Shown here piece by piece: positions 1 through 6,246 of a stretch of 10,595 nt of DNA. The first letter of the stretch is position 1. Every line of letters starts with the position of its first letter. Under the pieces are notes generated by a model, which was not told the origin of the DNA, ran no database searches, and saw only the letters and a list, made by a program, of their open reading frames with translations. A program made the position numbers and the translations under genes. The stretch lies in the NCBI GenBank assembly GCA_965370435.1, contig CBDUUP010000131.1, forward strand, positions 1 through 10,595, written 5' to 3'. The DNA is from CBDUUP01 sp965370435 (GTDB lineage: Bacteria; Chloroflexota; Anaerolineae; Anaerolineales; UBA11579).

Positions 1-1
1 C

Positions 2-364
2 ATCCTGCGGCTGATGCATGCCGAGGAATCGGTGCTGGCGTTTCTGGGGATCTCGCTGTGGCACATGTATAATGTGCATATTGCGCCGGGGCGCTTCCCG
101 GTGCAGTGGACGTTCTGGAACGGCCGGATCAACAAAGACCATCAGATTGAGGAGCACTATCTGGAATACCGGCGCCAGGTTGCCGAGGGTGTGGCGGAAA
201 GCGAAGAGCAAAAACTGCTGGGCCGGCCGGGTTCAGTCGCTGAGGTCAAGGTCAAACGTTCGGCCCTGGAGGCCTGGATTGTGTGCGCAGCGGTGTTTAT
301 GGTTGCCGCCGGTGTCAGCGGCGCGGGCCATGAGGGTGACCTCGCCGGGCTGCTTGAATTCTAG
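2..364 (+). CDS. Cytochrome b (formate dehydrogenase gamma / thiosulfate reductase type), C-terminal part
   Basis: The gene is cut by the left edge of the window; the open frame runs from base 2 to a TAG at 362-364 (120 codons). The visible part has a helix ending in a His-containing SLWHMYNVHI segment, then the stretch PVQWTFWNGRI with KDHQIEEHYLEYRRQ. This layout is typical of the last part of the di-haem membrane cytochrome b that passes electrons between quinones and a redox partner in the formate dehydrogenase gamma family. A last hydrophobic helix (ALEAWIVCAAVFMVAAGV) follows. The final 44 codons lie antisense to the 3' end of the convergent sulfite-oxidase-like gene, so the native stop may have been lost and the tail extended. 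Family-level assignment is fairly firm; the partner enzyme is outside the window. Confidence 0.72.
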   Translation: MLRLMHAEESVLAFLGISLWHMYNVHIAPGRFPVQWTFWNGRINKDHQIEEHYLEYRRQVAEGVAESEEQKLLGRPGSVAEVKVKRSALEAWIVCAAVFMVAAGVSGAGHEGDLAGLLEF

Positions 365-1267
365 ATTCACCCGCCAGGAGGTCCAGCCGTATTTCCCTGT
401 GGGTGGCGTTAATATTGCGGGAATCCAATTCCGCCCCCCGTCGGGACTGACGGCCATCTCTGCGATGGCTCCTTGCCCGCTCCAGGCGATGCCGCTGACC
501 TCGACCGCGCCGGGGATGAGGGTCATGCCATCCTGGTGGCTGAGGATCAGGGAGCGCACGCGCATAAGTTGGACTGGTGCGCCCTCCGGTAGTTCCTGCG
601 ATTCAACGTAAACGTAATCGTCGCGTTGGAAAAATCCCTCGAAGGGCGTCGTAATTAGGCTGATCTCATTCAACCATTTGACGGAGGCCATGCCATACCA
701 TTCGGGGACCACCAGGCGAAGCGGGTAGCCGTGGTCGGGGGGGAGCGGTTCGCCGTTCATCGCCCAGGCGAGGAGTACGTCGGGGTTGTACGCCATTTCC
801 AGGGGCAGGCTGCGGGCGTAGGCGGCGGTCTCGCCGGTGCGCACCTTGCCCTGATCGGCCCCGGTGAATCGTACTTCTACAGCTTCAGGCTGCGGCCCGG
901 CCAGAGCCAAGACCTCGCCCAGCGGGATGCCGGTGAACTGGGCCTGCGCCACCGCGCCCAGGTCCCAGGTCGTGCCTTTGATGGGCGGATCGAGAGTGGT
1001 GCGGCCGTTTCCGGCGCATTCCAGAAGGATGGTCTTCGTGCGATTAGGCAGCGCTTGGAGCGCCTCCAGGGTGAAGGTCTGTGGGGAGTTGACCGCGCCA
1101 TTGACCTGTAAGCTCCAGGAGTCGGCATCCAGGGAGGGGACATCGAAGTGGTTGCGGACGTAAAACTGGGGATTGGGGGTGAGCGGCTCACGCAGGGCCT
1201 GGGGAGGCGTCTCCGCGTTGAAAGGCCGTTCGCTGACGGGGATCAATTGGGGTTGGGGATCATTCAT
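233..1267 (-). CDS. Sulfite-oxidase-family molybdopterin oxidoreductase
   Basis: A 344-residue protein with the catalytic molybdopterin domain (about residues 30-210) followed by a Mo-co dimerisation, immunoglobulin-like domain (about 230-340). The molybdenum-ligand cysteine is C84 in ILLECAGNGR, matching the CAGN motif of sulfite oxidases. A second conserved block is NGEPLPPDHGYPLRLVVPEW (171-190), followed by YGMASVKWL. There is no cytochrome b5 or c domain, and no Tat or Sec signal at the N-terminus, so the protein as read is a cytoplasmic, haem-less member; its true substrate (sulfite or another small oxidisable compound) is open. ATG at 1267 follows a GGAGGA (1281-1286) at a rather long 13-nt spacing. 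The C-terminus after MARAADTGGN is unlike the usual WNPGG ending and overlaps the cytochrome b gene by 132 bp. Confidence 0.88.
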   Translation of the reverse strand: MNDPQPQLIPVSERPFNAETPPQALREPLTPNPQFYVRNHFDVPSLDADSWSLQVNGAVNSPQTFTLEALQALPNRTKTILLECAGNGRTTLDPPIKGTTWDLGAVAQAQFTGIPLGEVLALAGPQPEAVEVRFTGADQGKVRTGETAAYARSLPLEMAYNPDVLLAWAMNGEPLPPDHGYPLRLVVPEWYGMASVKWLNEISLITTPFEGFFQRDDYVYVESQELPEGAPVQLMRVRSLILSHQDGMTLIPGAVEVSGIAWSGQGAIAEMAVSPDGGRNWIPAILTPPTGKYGWTSWRVNLEFKQPGEVTLMARAADTGGNHKHRCAHNPGLQGRTFDLDLSD

Positions 1268-1310
1268 TGAGGGGCGGGTCTCCTCCGGGGAGAGTTGTGG
1301 GGGTGGTTAT

Positions 1311-1340
1311 AAAAAATTAGACCCAACTTGCGGGTCTAAT
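1311..1340 (-). terminator. Hairpin with T-run (minus-strand terminator-like)
   Basis: A perfect 9-bp inverted repeat, ATTAGACCC (1316-1324) and GGGTCTAAT (1332-1340), with a 7-nt loop. Read on the minus strand the stem is followed at once by six T residues, the form of an intrinsic terminator. It sits 44 bp upstream of the sulfite-oxidase start, so it either stops minus-strand read-through into that gene or acts as a leader attenuator. No good promoter is seen between it and the gene. Confidence 0.55.
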
Positions 1341-1390
1341 CTTACGGTTGTTTTTAATAGAGACCGGACGCTCAATCTCTTTGACAACAC

Positions 1391-1430
1391 ATGAATACAC
1401 ACGAAAGTGAACGGGTGTATTTCATTTTTT
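1391..1430 (+). terminator. Hairpin with T-run (plus-strand terminator-like)
   Basis: ATGAATACAC (1391-1400) pairs with GTGTATTTCAT (1415-1424) with one bulged base, and the right arm runs into a run of six T (1425-1430). This is intrinsic-terminator form on the plus strand, although the stem is AT-rich. No plus-strand gene lies close upstream; the nearest is the cytochrome b gene ending at 364. It may stop antisense transcription across the molybdoenzyme. Confidence 0.4.
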
Positions 1431-1438
1431 GGGTACTC

Positions 1439-1546
1439 AGCGACTAAAGTCGCACCAACAACTACGAAGTCCGCCCTTCGGCGGACTGAAACCGCTTTTA
1501 GTCGGCGAAGGCCGACTTTGCAAATGTTCGTGCGACTTTAGTCGCT
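1439..1546. repeat. 108-bp nested palindromic repeat element
   Basis: The outer arms are perfect 17-bp inverted repeats, AGCGACTAAAGTCGCAC (1439-1455) and its complement (1530-1546), and each arm is itself almost palindromic (GCGACT, AA, AGTCGC). Inside are two further perfect 7-bp hairpins: GTCCGCC-CTTC-GGCGGAC (1469-1486) and AGTCGGC-GAAG-GCCGACT (1500-1517), whose loops are complementary to each other. The whole can fold into a cruciform or cloverleaf. It has no coding content. It resembles intergenic REP/MITE-like elements with a 'gactaaagtcg' core that I associate with Chloroflexota genomes (from memory). Together with the two hairpins to its left it fills most of the gene-free stretch 1268-1673. 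Confidence 0.8.
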
Positions 1547-1673
1547 CAGCGCCCCAAAGCTGAAATGCACCTTTATCATTTTGGTCACAATCAGGTGTAC
1601 AATAGGCATGGCAGCATAAATTACAGTAAGAATTGTAGTTAGGCCGCTGAAAGAATTCAGCGAAAGGATCCCG

Positions 1674-2111
1674 ATGACCCACCGTAGATCTTTCAGAATG
1701 TCAATCTTCCTCCTCATTAGTATCCTTCTATCGTCTTGCATGACGTTCTTTGGCGGGAGGAGGCCCGGCGAAATGATGCCCGGCTGGTCTTCTACACCTT
1801 CGGACCTTACGCCTGCGCCCACCGCTACGCCGGGCGGCCCGGTCACGGTGAGCTACAGCCAGGATGTCCAGCCCATCCTCGACCGTGAATGTGTGAGATG
1901 CCACGGCGGCCGGTCTGGCTTGTTCATGGACAGCTACGATAACCTTATGGATGGGAATATCATTGTCCCCGGAGACCCAGAGGCAAGCGAGTTGGTGATG
2001 AGTATCCAAGAATCGAGCCAATCCATCATGCCGCCGGGCTCGGACGGTTTGTCAGCCTCGGAGATTGATCTAATTGTTACCTGGATTGCGGAGGGCTGTC
2101 CTAATAACTGA
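1674..2111 (+). CDS. Lipid-anchored mono-haem cytochrome c (planctomycete-type cytochrome C domain)
   Basis: A 145-residue protein. A short basic N-terminus and hydrophobic core end in a lipobox LLSSC with C22 as the lipidation site. A Thr/Pro/Ser-rich linker (about 36-57) leads to a compact haem domain: SYSQDVQPILDRECVRCHGG, with C73, C76 and H77 binding haem and M119 in SIMPPG the probable distal ligand. The motif order matches the short PSCyt1-type cytochromes often tied to outer-surface electron transfer. The start at 1674 has AAAGGA (1663-1668) at a suitable distance; ATG 1698 is a weaker alternative that still keeps the signal peptide. It stands alone, not in an operon. Its redox partner is unknown. 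Confidence 0.85.
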   Translation: MTHRRSFRMSIFLLISILLSSCMTFFGGRRPGEMMPGWSSTPSDLTPAPTATPGGPVTVSYSQDVQPILDRECVRCHGGRSGLFMDSYDNLMDGNIIVPGDPEASELVMSIQESSQSIMPPGSDGLSASEIDLIVTWIAEGCPNN

Positions 2112-2113
2112 GG

Positions 2114-2142
2114 CCATTGGGGTTATCAATGGACTGTTTCTT
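2114..2142 (+). terminator. Weak intrinsic terminator after the cytochrome c gene
   Basis: CCATTG (2114-2119) and CAATGG (2127-2132) form a 6-bp stem with a 7-nt loop, followed by a T-rich stretch (actgtttctttt). It lies just behind the stop codon of the cytochrome c lipoprotein. The stem is short, so the call is tentative. Confidence 0.4.
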
Positions 2143-2160
2143 TTCCGCCTGTGGGGGTTT

Positions 2161-2245
2161 CTACAATTCATCTCTCACTTGAAGAATATCCTCCCCATTG
2201 AGCTTGGAGAAGTAATTGTCTTCAGTCCCGTTGCGAGGCGGTGAA
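2161..2245 (-). pseudogene. Decayed copy of the 3' end of the E1 dehydrogenase gene (remnant 1)
   Basis: On the minus strand this reads RNGTEDNYFSKLNGEDILQ and then VRDEL and a TAG stop. This aligns with YGTDGNYFSKPNVEDIVE near the C-terminus of the full E1 protein encoded at 3571-5997. At DNA level, 17 bases (2202-2218) are identical to 3654-3670, and the flanks remain alignable (GTCCC, then AGGCGGTG against GGGCGGTG). The similarity fades about 20 bp downstream of the cupin stop codon. There is no start codon or ribosome site of its own, and it is far too short to be an enzyme. Confidence 0.75.
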
Positions 2246-2267
2246 TACCGTGTCCGTTCCAGCGCGC

Positions 2268-2636
2268 TTAGTCGGGTAATTGCACTACAGCCAGGAGAGC
2301 GGCATCAGGACTGATTACGCGGCTGGTATGGCCTTTGCCTGTTGTGTCCTCCAGCAGGGTGACGCTCCCTGGCCCGAAGCGGCGGACCTCGCCGTCGCTG
2401 ACTTCAGCCTCGATCTCACCGGAGAGATAGAACATGATCTGTCGCTGCGGCGTTGGATGCCAATCCCCGTGCCAACCCGGTGGAGCGGAGATATAACCAT
2501 ATTGTGCCGCCGGGCTGAATGATGAAACATTTATTGGTGGCGCTGGGGGAGCGAAGTCAGCTTGCACGAGTTCGACTTCCACATCCTCAAAATGAGATTC
2601 GCCATCTGAATCAGTGTAAATACGAGTGTATTTCAT
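2268..2636 (-). CDS. Single-domain cupin protein
   Basis: A 122-residue small beta-barrel protein. Cupin motif 1 is seen as GWHGDWHPTPQRQIMFYLSG (54-73) with H56 and H60; the usual glutamate ligand position is occupied by Gln (Q64 or Q66). Motif 2 is seen as FGPGSVTLLED with the later H103 in GKGHTS. The residues fit a metal-binding cupin with one altered ligand; the substrate cannot be read from sequence. ATG at 2636 has a good AGGAGT (2645-2650) 8 nt upstream. The gene is flanked on both sides by decayed copies of the E1 gene end, so it may have arrived as inserted cargo. Confidence 0.85.
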   Translation of the reverse strand: MKYTRIYTDSDGESHFEDVEVELVQADFAPPAPPINVSSFSPAAQYGYISAPPGWHGDWHPTPQRQIMFYLSGEIEAEVSDGEVRRFGPGSVTLLEDTTGKGHTSRVISPDAALLAVVQLPD

Positions 2637-2731
2637 ACGTCCATACTCCTATTGGCTAGAGAAACGATGAGTAGCATTCTTTGGATTCTACTGGAACTTG
2701 ACTATTTCGCGCCAGGAAACCGAGGTTGATT

Positions 2732-2956
2732 TTAGAATTTTCCATCCTCCTCGTTCATCATCCCAAAAGCAACCTCGAAGATGAACTCCAGGTTAGATTT
2801 GGAGGATGTTTTACCTTCTGAGCCGTAGGCGGGGTGTGAGTGACTGCTCGAAACGTCAAGCGCCTGGAATTCCCATAAGGAGCGCATCGCTGATTTCTTC
2901 CCGGAGAAGCCTTGTCCGCTGTAGCTATTTGATTGACAGCGACTTTGCATCACCAA
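2732..2956 (-). pseudogene. Decayed copy of the 3' end of the E1 dehydrogenase gene (remnant 2)
   Basis: An open frame of 74 codons. Its last 43 (2732-2863) read HPAYGSEGKTSSKSNLEF, then FEVAFGMMNEEDGKF and a stop. This matches RPAYGTDGNYFSKPNVED with EAVYGMMNE and GKFYK at the C-terminus of the full E1 protein. The first 30 codons show no clear similarity to E1. There is no recognisable ribosome site, and the frame lacks every catalytic part of the enzyme. It lies between the lipoprotein gene and the cupin gene, on the same strand as the complete E1. A short expressed peptide cannot be excluded, but a gene fragment is far more likely. Confidence 0.75.
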
Positions 2957-2982
2957 CTTATTGTTGGATGATCTGTTTATGG

Positions 2983-3486
2983 TCAGGGCAGTGGGATTGA
3001 GACCTCGCCCACATCAATAATTAGGGGCAGATCAGCATTCTGGGGAATCTCAACGGTTACATACTCATCGCCGCTGACAAGTAATGGCGTCATGCCAAAC
3101 GAATTCTCAAGAAGTTGAACGGCGATCACGTAGCTGCCTGGATCCAGACTGTCAAGTAGAAAAACGAAAGCGCCATCTGAGGGGATAGGATACTTCGTAA
3201 GTTCCGAGTTGTAGAACATTCGCCCTTTCTCATCTGTTCTACCACTTAATTGGCCATCGAGTGGTAGGAACACAAGTTGAAGGTATGAGTCGTCTGCAAG
3301 GTGAGATTGTGCTTCTTCTAAGTTGGTGATTACACCCTTGATGGTAATTCCCGCGGGTTCCAACGTGAGTGTAGACTTAGGGGGTGATGTGGCAGAAACG
3401 GGATTCACCAAGCTGCAAGCCAGAGATGCAATAGCCAACAAGATCACCGCTAGAATTGAAGGTGTGAGTCTTGGTTGTAGAGACAT
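2983..3486 (-). CDS. Putative lipoprotein of unknown function
   Basis: A 167-residue protein with a clear lipoprotein signal: hydrophobic stretch ILAVILLAIASLAC with C24 as the lipidation cysteine. The rest is predicted beta-rich: ITIKGVITNLEEAQ, then LVFLPLDGQLSGRTDEKGRM, then SDGAFVFLLDSLDPGSYVIA. The pattern 'G x v ... t d e k G ... f ... l ... G x Y' resembles small extracellular prealbumin-like or carboxypeptidase-regulatory-like folds; this is a shape argument only. I do not recognise the family. ATG 3486 has a textbook AAGGAGG (3494-3500) 7 nt upstream. It follows the E1 gene by 84 bp, a gap that holds a tandem -10 box, and is followed by E1 remnant 2. Confidence 0.8.
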   Translation of the reverse strand: MSLQPRLTPSILAVILLAIASLACSLVNPVSATSPPKSTLTLEPAGITIKGVITNLEEAQSHLADDSYLQLVFLPLDGQLSGRTDEKGRMFYNSELTKYPIPSDGAFVFLLDSLDPGSYVIAVQLLENSFGMTPLLVSGDEYVTVEIPQNADLPLIIDVGEVSIPLP

Positions 3487-3536
3487 AGCCGATCCTCCTT
3501 GTTTACTGGCAGGGTGGCTGCCTGGTTGCTGAATTG

Positions 3537-3561
3537 CCTGAAATTATAACCTGAAATTATA
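3537..3561 (-). promoter_or_regulatory. Tandem TATAAT-containing direct repeat, likely promoter of the lipoprotein gene
   Basis: The 12-mer CCTGAAATTATA occurs twice (3537-3548 and 3550-3561), 13 bp apart. On the minus strand each copy reads TATAATTTCAGG and so carries a perfect -10 hexamer. They lie 57-75 bp upstream of the lipoprotein start, within the short gap behind the E1 stop. No convincing -35 box is seen. Confidence 0.45.
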
Positions 3562-3570
3562 CATGGGATG

Positions 3571-5997
3571 TTATTTGTAAAACTTTCCCCACTTCCCCGG
3601 TTCTACCTCATTCATCATCCCATACACCGCCTCGACGATATCCTCCACGTTGGGCTTGGAGAAGTAATTGCCGTCCGTCCCATAAGCAGGGCGGTGGGGC
3701 TGGGCGGAGAGGGTGCGAGGGGGGCTGTCCAGGTGGTAGTAGCCGCCCTGCGCCTCGATGACCTGCTGCATCATGAAGGCGGTGGTCCCGCCGGGCACGT
3801 CCTCGTCCAGGAAGAGGACCCGGCTGGTCTTCTTGAGCGACTCCACGATGCTGTGGTGAATGTCGAAGGGCAGCAGGGACTGCACGTCAATCAGCTCGAT
3901 CTCGATCCCGGCCTGGCTGAGGCGGTCGGCGGCCTGGGCGGCGATGCGGCAGAGCGGGCCGTAGGTGACGACGGTCAGGTCGCCGCCCTCCCGCAGGACT
4001 TCGGGCACGCCCAGGGGGAGGGTCATCTGGGCCAGGTTGTCGGGGAGGCGTTCTTTGAGCCGGTAGCCGTTGAGAACTTCGACCACCAGGCCCGGCTCGT
4101 CGGAGAGCAGCAGGGTGTTGTAGAAGCCGATGGCCCGCACCATGTCCCGCGGGACCAGGACGTGCATCCCCCGCACCAGATGGAGTATCCCCGCCATGTA
4201 GGAGCCGGAGTGCCAGACGCCCTCCAGCCGGTGGCCGCGGGTGCGCACGATGACGGGCGCTTTCTGGCCGCCTTTGGTGCGCCACTGTAAGGTCGCCAGG
4301 TCATCGGAGAGGATCTGCAGGGCGTAGAGCATGTAGTCCAGGTATTGGATCTCGGCGATGGGGCGCAGGCCGCGCATGGCCAGGCCGATGGCCTGCCCGA
4401 TGATGGTGGTTTCCCGGATGCCGGTGTCGGTGACCCGTAGTTCGCCGTGCTTTTCTTGCAGCCCGGCCATTCCCTGGTTGACGCCGCCCAGCCGCCCCAG
4501 GTCCTCCCCAAAGGCGATGACCCGCGGGTCGCGGGAGAGCATGGCGTCGAAGCCGCGCTGGAGGATCTCGAAGCCGCGCAGGGTTTCCGAATCGGCGGTG
4601 TAGTTCGGCTTGACCTCCGGGACCTTGATCGCCGCCTCTGCCGACTGGCTGTGGAGGTGGGTACTGTAGCGTTCCCGGCCGTGGGCGCGCTGTTCTTCTT
4701 GGCATTGGAGGAGGGATTGCCGGGCGGGGAGGTTTTCCTCGCGGGTGAGGAACAGGGCCTCACTGATGGCGACCAGGATGTCTTGGCGGATGGAGGTTGG
4801 CTTGCTCATCAGGCGGCCCTTGACCTCGGCCAATTCCTCGGCGTGGGAGGAGGTGGCGGCGGCCTCGTCCAGAAGGGCGGCGGCCTGGCTTACCTCGGTT
4901 TTGATGGGGGTCTGGTAGGCTTCCCAGGCTCGCTTGCGGGCTTCTTCGACATAGCGGCGGGCTTCCTGGTCGATCTTGTCCAGTTCCTCTCCGGTCGCCA
5001 GCTTCTTGCCGACGATGTACTCTCGCAATTTGCTGTTGCAGTCGAAGACCTGCTCCCAGGTGAGGCGTTCGCCGGTCTTGTAGCGTTCGTGGCTGCCGGA
5101 GGTGGAGTGTCCTTGCGGCTGGGTGACCTCGGTGACGTGGACGATGGCGGGGACGTGCTCCTTGCGGGCGGTAAGCGTCGCTTTTTGGTAGGTCTCGATC
5201 AGGGCGGGGTAGTCCCATGCGCGGACCTGGTAGAGGTCGTACCCCTCTTTGGAATCCGGCTGGCGTTGGAAGCCCTGGAGCAGTTCGGAAAGGTCCTCCT
5301 TGGCGGTCTGGTAGACGCTGGGGACCGAGATGCCGTAGCCGTCGTCCCAGATGGAGATGACGGCCGGGGATTTCAGCACCCCGATGGCGTTGACCGCCTC
5401 CCAGAACATGCCCTCGGCGGTGGTGGCGTTGCCGATAGCGCCGAAAGCGACCTCGTTCCCGTTCTGGGAGAATTGGGTCAGGTTTTTGAGTTCGTCCAGT
5501 TCCCGGTAGAGGCGGGAGGCGTAGGCCAGCCCCACCAGGCGGGGCATCTGCGAGCCGGTGGGGGAGACATCGGCGGAGGAATTGACCCTTTGGGTGAGGT
5601 CTTTCCAACTGCCGTCTGGGTTGAGGGAGCGGGTGGCGAAGTGGGCGTTCATCAGCCGACCGGCGGAGGCGGGTTCGGCTTCCAGGTCGGCGTGGGCGAA
5701 GAGCTGGGCGAAAAATTCCTGGATGGTGGTCGCCTGGATCGCCAGCATGAGGGTCTGGTCGCGGTAGTAGCCGGAGCGGAAGTCGCCGGGGCGGAAGAAC
5801 TTGGCTAATGCGATCTGGGCCAGTTCCTTGCCGTCTCCGAAGATGCCGAACTTGGCCTTCCCGCTGAGCGCTTCCCGCCGCCCGATCAGGCTGGCCTGCC
5901 TGCTCCGGGCGGCCAGGCGGTAGTCGTTGAGGATTTCTTCGGCAGTGATTTCTAGGTCTCCGATTTGGAGGCTTTGGGTTTGGGATTTTGTGGTCAT
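3571..5997 (-). CDS. Fused alpha-beta E1 component of a 2-oxoacid dehydrogenase (branched-chain type)
   Basis: A thiamine-diphosphate enzyme of about 808 residues that joins both E1 subunits in one chain; it would decarboxylate a 2-oxoacid and hand the acyl group to an E2 lipoyl carrier. Numbering from the alternative TTG start at 6015: the alpha half runs from about 20 to 315, with SGYYRDQTLM (81-90), the cofactor and metal segment GAIGNATTAEG to IWDDGYGIS (192-230) and the loop QGHSTSGSHERY (301-312). A helical linker (about 315-470) follows. The beta half starts near 473, with FGEDLG (502-507), GIRETTIIGQAIGLAMRG (532-549) and YGTDGNYFSK near the end. The length fits the roughly 800-residue fused family rather than the 650-700-residue one. 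ATG 5997 was preferred over TTG 6015; neither has a strong ribosome site. No E2 or E3 gene lies in the window, so the substrate is unproven. Confidence 0.9.
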   Translation of the reverse strand: MTTKSQTQSLQIGDLEITAEEILNDYRLAARSRQASLIGRREALSGKAKFGIFGDGKELAQIALAKFFRPGDFRSGYYRDQTLMLAIQATTIQEFFAQLFAHADLEAEPASAGRLMNAHFATRSLNPDGSWKDLTQRVNSSADVSPTGSQMPRLVGLAYASRLYRELDELKNLTQFSQNGNEVAFGAIGNATTAEGMFWEAVNAIGVLKSPAVISIWDDGYGISVPSVYQTAKEDLSELLQGFQRQPDSKEGYDLYQVRAWDYPALIETYQKATLTARKEHVPAIVHVTEVTQPQGHSTSGSHERYKTGERLTWEQVFDCNSKLREYIVGKKLATGEELDKIDQEARRYVEEARKRAWEAYQTPIKTEVSQAAALLDEAAATSSHAEELAEVKGRLMSKPTSIRQDILVAISEALFLTREENLPARQSLLQCQEEQRAHGRERYSTHLHSQSAEAAIKVPEVKPNYTADSETLRGFEILQRGFDAMLSRDPRVIAFGEDLGRLGGVNQGMAGLQEKHGELRVTDTGIRETTIIGQAIGLAMRGLRPIAEIQYLDYMLYALQILSDDLATLQWRTKGGQKAPVIVRTRGHRLEGVWHSGSYMAGILHLVRGMHVLVPRDMVRAIGFYNTLLLSDEPGLVVEVLNGYRLKERLPDNLAQMTLPLGVPEVLREGGDLTVVTYGPLCRIAAQAADRLSQAGIEIELIDVQSLLPFDIHHSIVESLKKTSRVLFLDEDVPGGTTAFMMQQVIEAQGGYYHLDSPPRTLSAQPHRPAYGTDGNYFSKPNVEDIVEAVYGMMNEVEPGKWGKFYK

Positions 5998-6035
5998 TAA
6001 TTCTGATTCCGTCAAGGATTGAAGATTGCGTTAAG

Positions 6036-6044
6036 GTTATACCA
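6036..6044 (-). promoter_or_regulatory. Extended -10 promoter candidate for the E1 gene
   Basis: On the minus strand TGGTATAAC (6044 down to 6036) matches the extended -10 pattern TGnTATAAT with one mismatch. The -35 region is poor, as expected for this class. Start of transcription would fall near 6029, giving a leader of about 30 nt to ATG 5997 and placing the TTG at 6015 only some 14 nt inside the transcript. This mildly favours the ATG. Confidence 0.4.
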
Positions 6045-6076
6045 CAACTCGGAGCGGAAATTGGAGTATTATGACT

Positions 6077-6125
6077 ATTGATTGTTGATTAGGGGGTAGT
6101 GGTCAGTGGACAGTGGGCAGTGAGT
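6077..6125. repeat. Degenerate heptamer tandem repeats
   Basis: Four consecutive 7-mers AGTGGTC, AGTGGAC, AGTGGGC and AGTGAGT occupy 6098-6125, preceded by another 7-bp-period pair, ATTGATT and GTTGATT (6077-6090). Such short heptamer runs in spacers are known from filamentous cyanobacteria and resemble what is seen here. No coding function. Confidence 0.6.
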
Positions 6126-6173
6126 AGGTTTTATCGAGTTTCTATTCTCTATTCACGATTCTCAATAATCATT

Positions 6174-6204
6174 TTGTGGTTTATTCTTGTAGTTCTTGTA
6201 TAAT
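6174..6204 (+). promoter_or_regulatory. Promoter candidate for the GH99 gene
   Basis: A perfect TATAAT at 6199-6204 lies 43 nt before the chosen ATG. TTGTGG (6174-6179) could be the -35 box at a somewhat long 19-nt spacing. The -10 box falls inside the in-frame upstream extension of the gene, which supports the later start at 6247. Confidence 0.5.
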
Positions 6205-6246
6205 AGAGATGTATTCTCTCGTTCTTGTTGTGAATGGAGGATTGCT

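Noticed and set aside
1437..1846. Minus-strand open frames across the nested palindrome and the cytochrome c start
   Set aside because: They are built from the palindromic element and from antisense of the lipoprotein signal region, and have no start signals or domain content.
2952..2966. CCAAC/GTTGG hairpin behind the lipoprotein gene as a terminator
   Set aside because: Only a 5-bp stem and no T-run on the minus strand.
3568..4290. Long plus-strand open frame antisense to the E1 gene
   Set aside because: The minus strand encodes a clear conserved enzyme; the plus frame is low-complexity (Gly/Ala/Val/His-rich), as expected of a GC-rich shadow, and has no ribosome site.
4447..5808. 453-codon plus-strand open frame antisense to E1
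   Set aside because: It lacks domain motifs and has runs of Gly and Val from mirrored codons. Its length is explained by the codon bias of the E1 gene.
3571..6015. A full 2-oxoacid dehydrogenase operon
   Set aside because: No lipoyl E2 or dihydrolipoamide dehydrogenase E3 frame is present on either side within the window.
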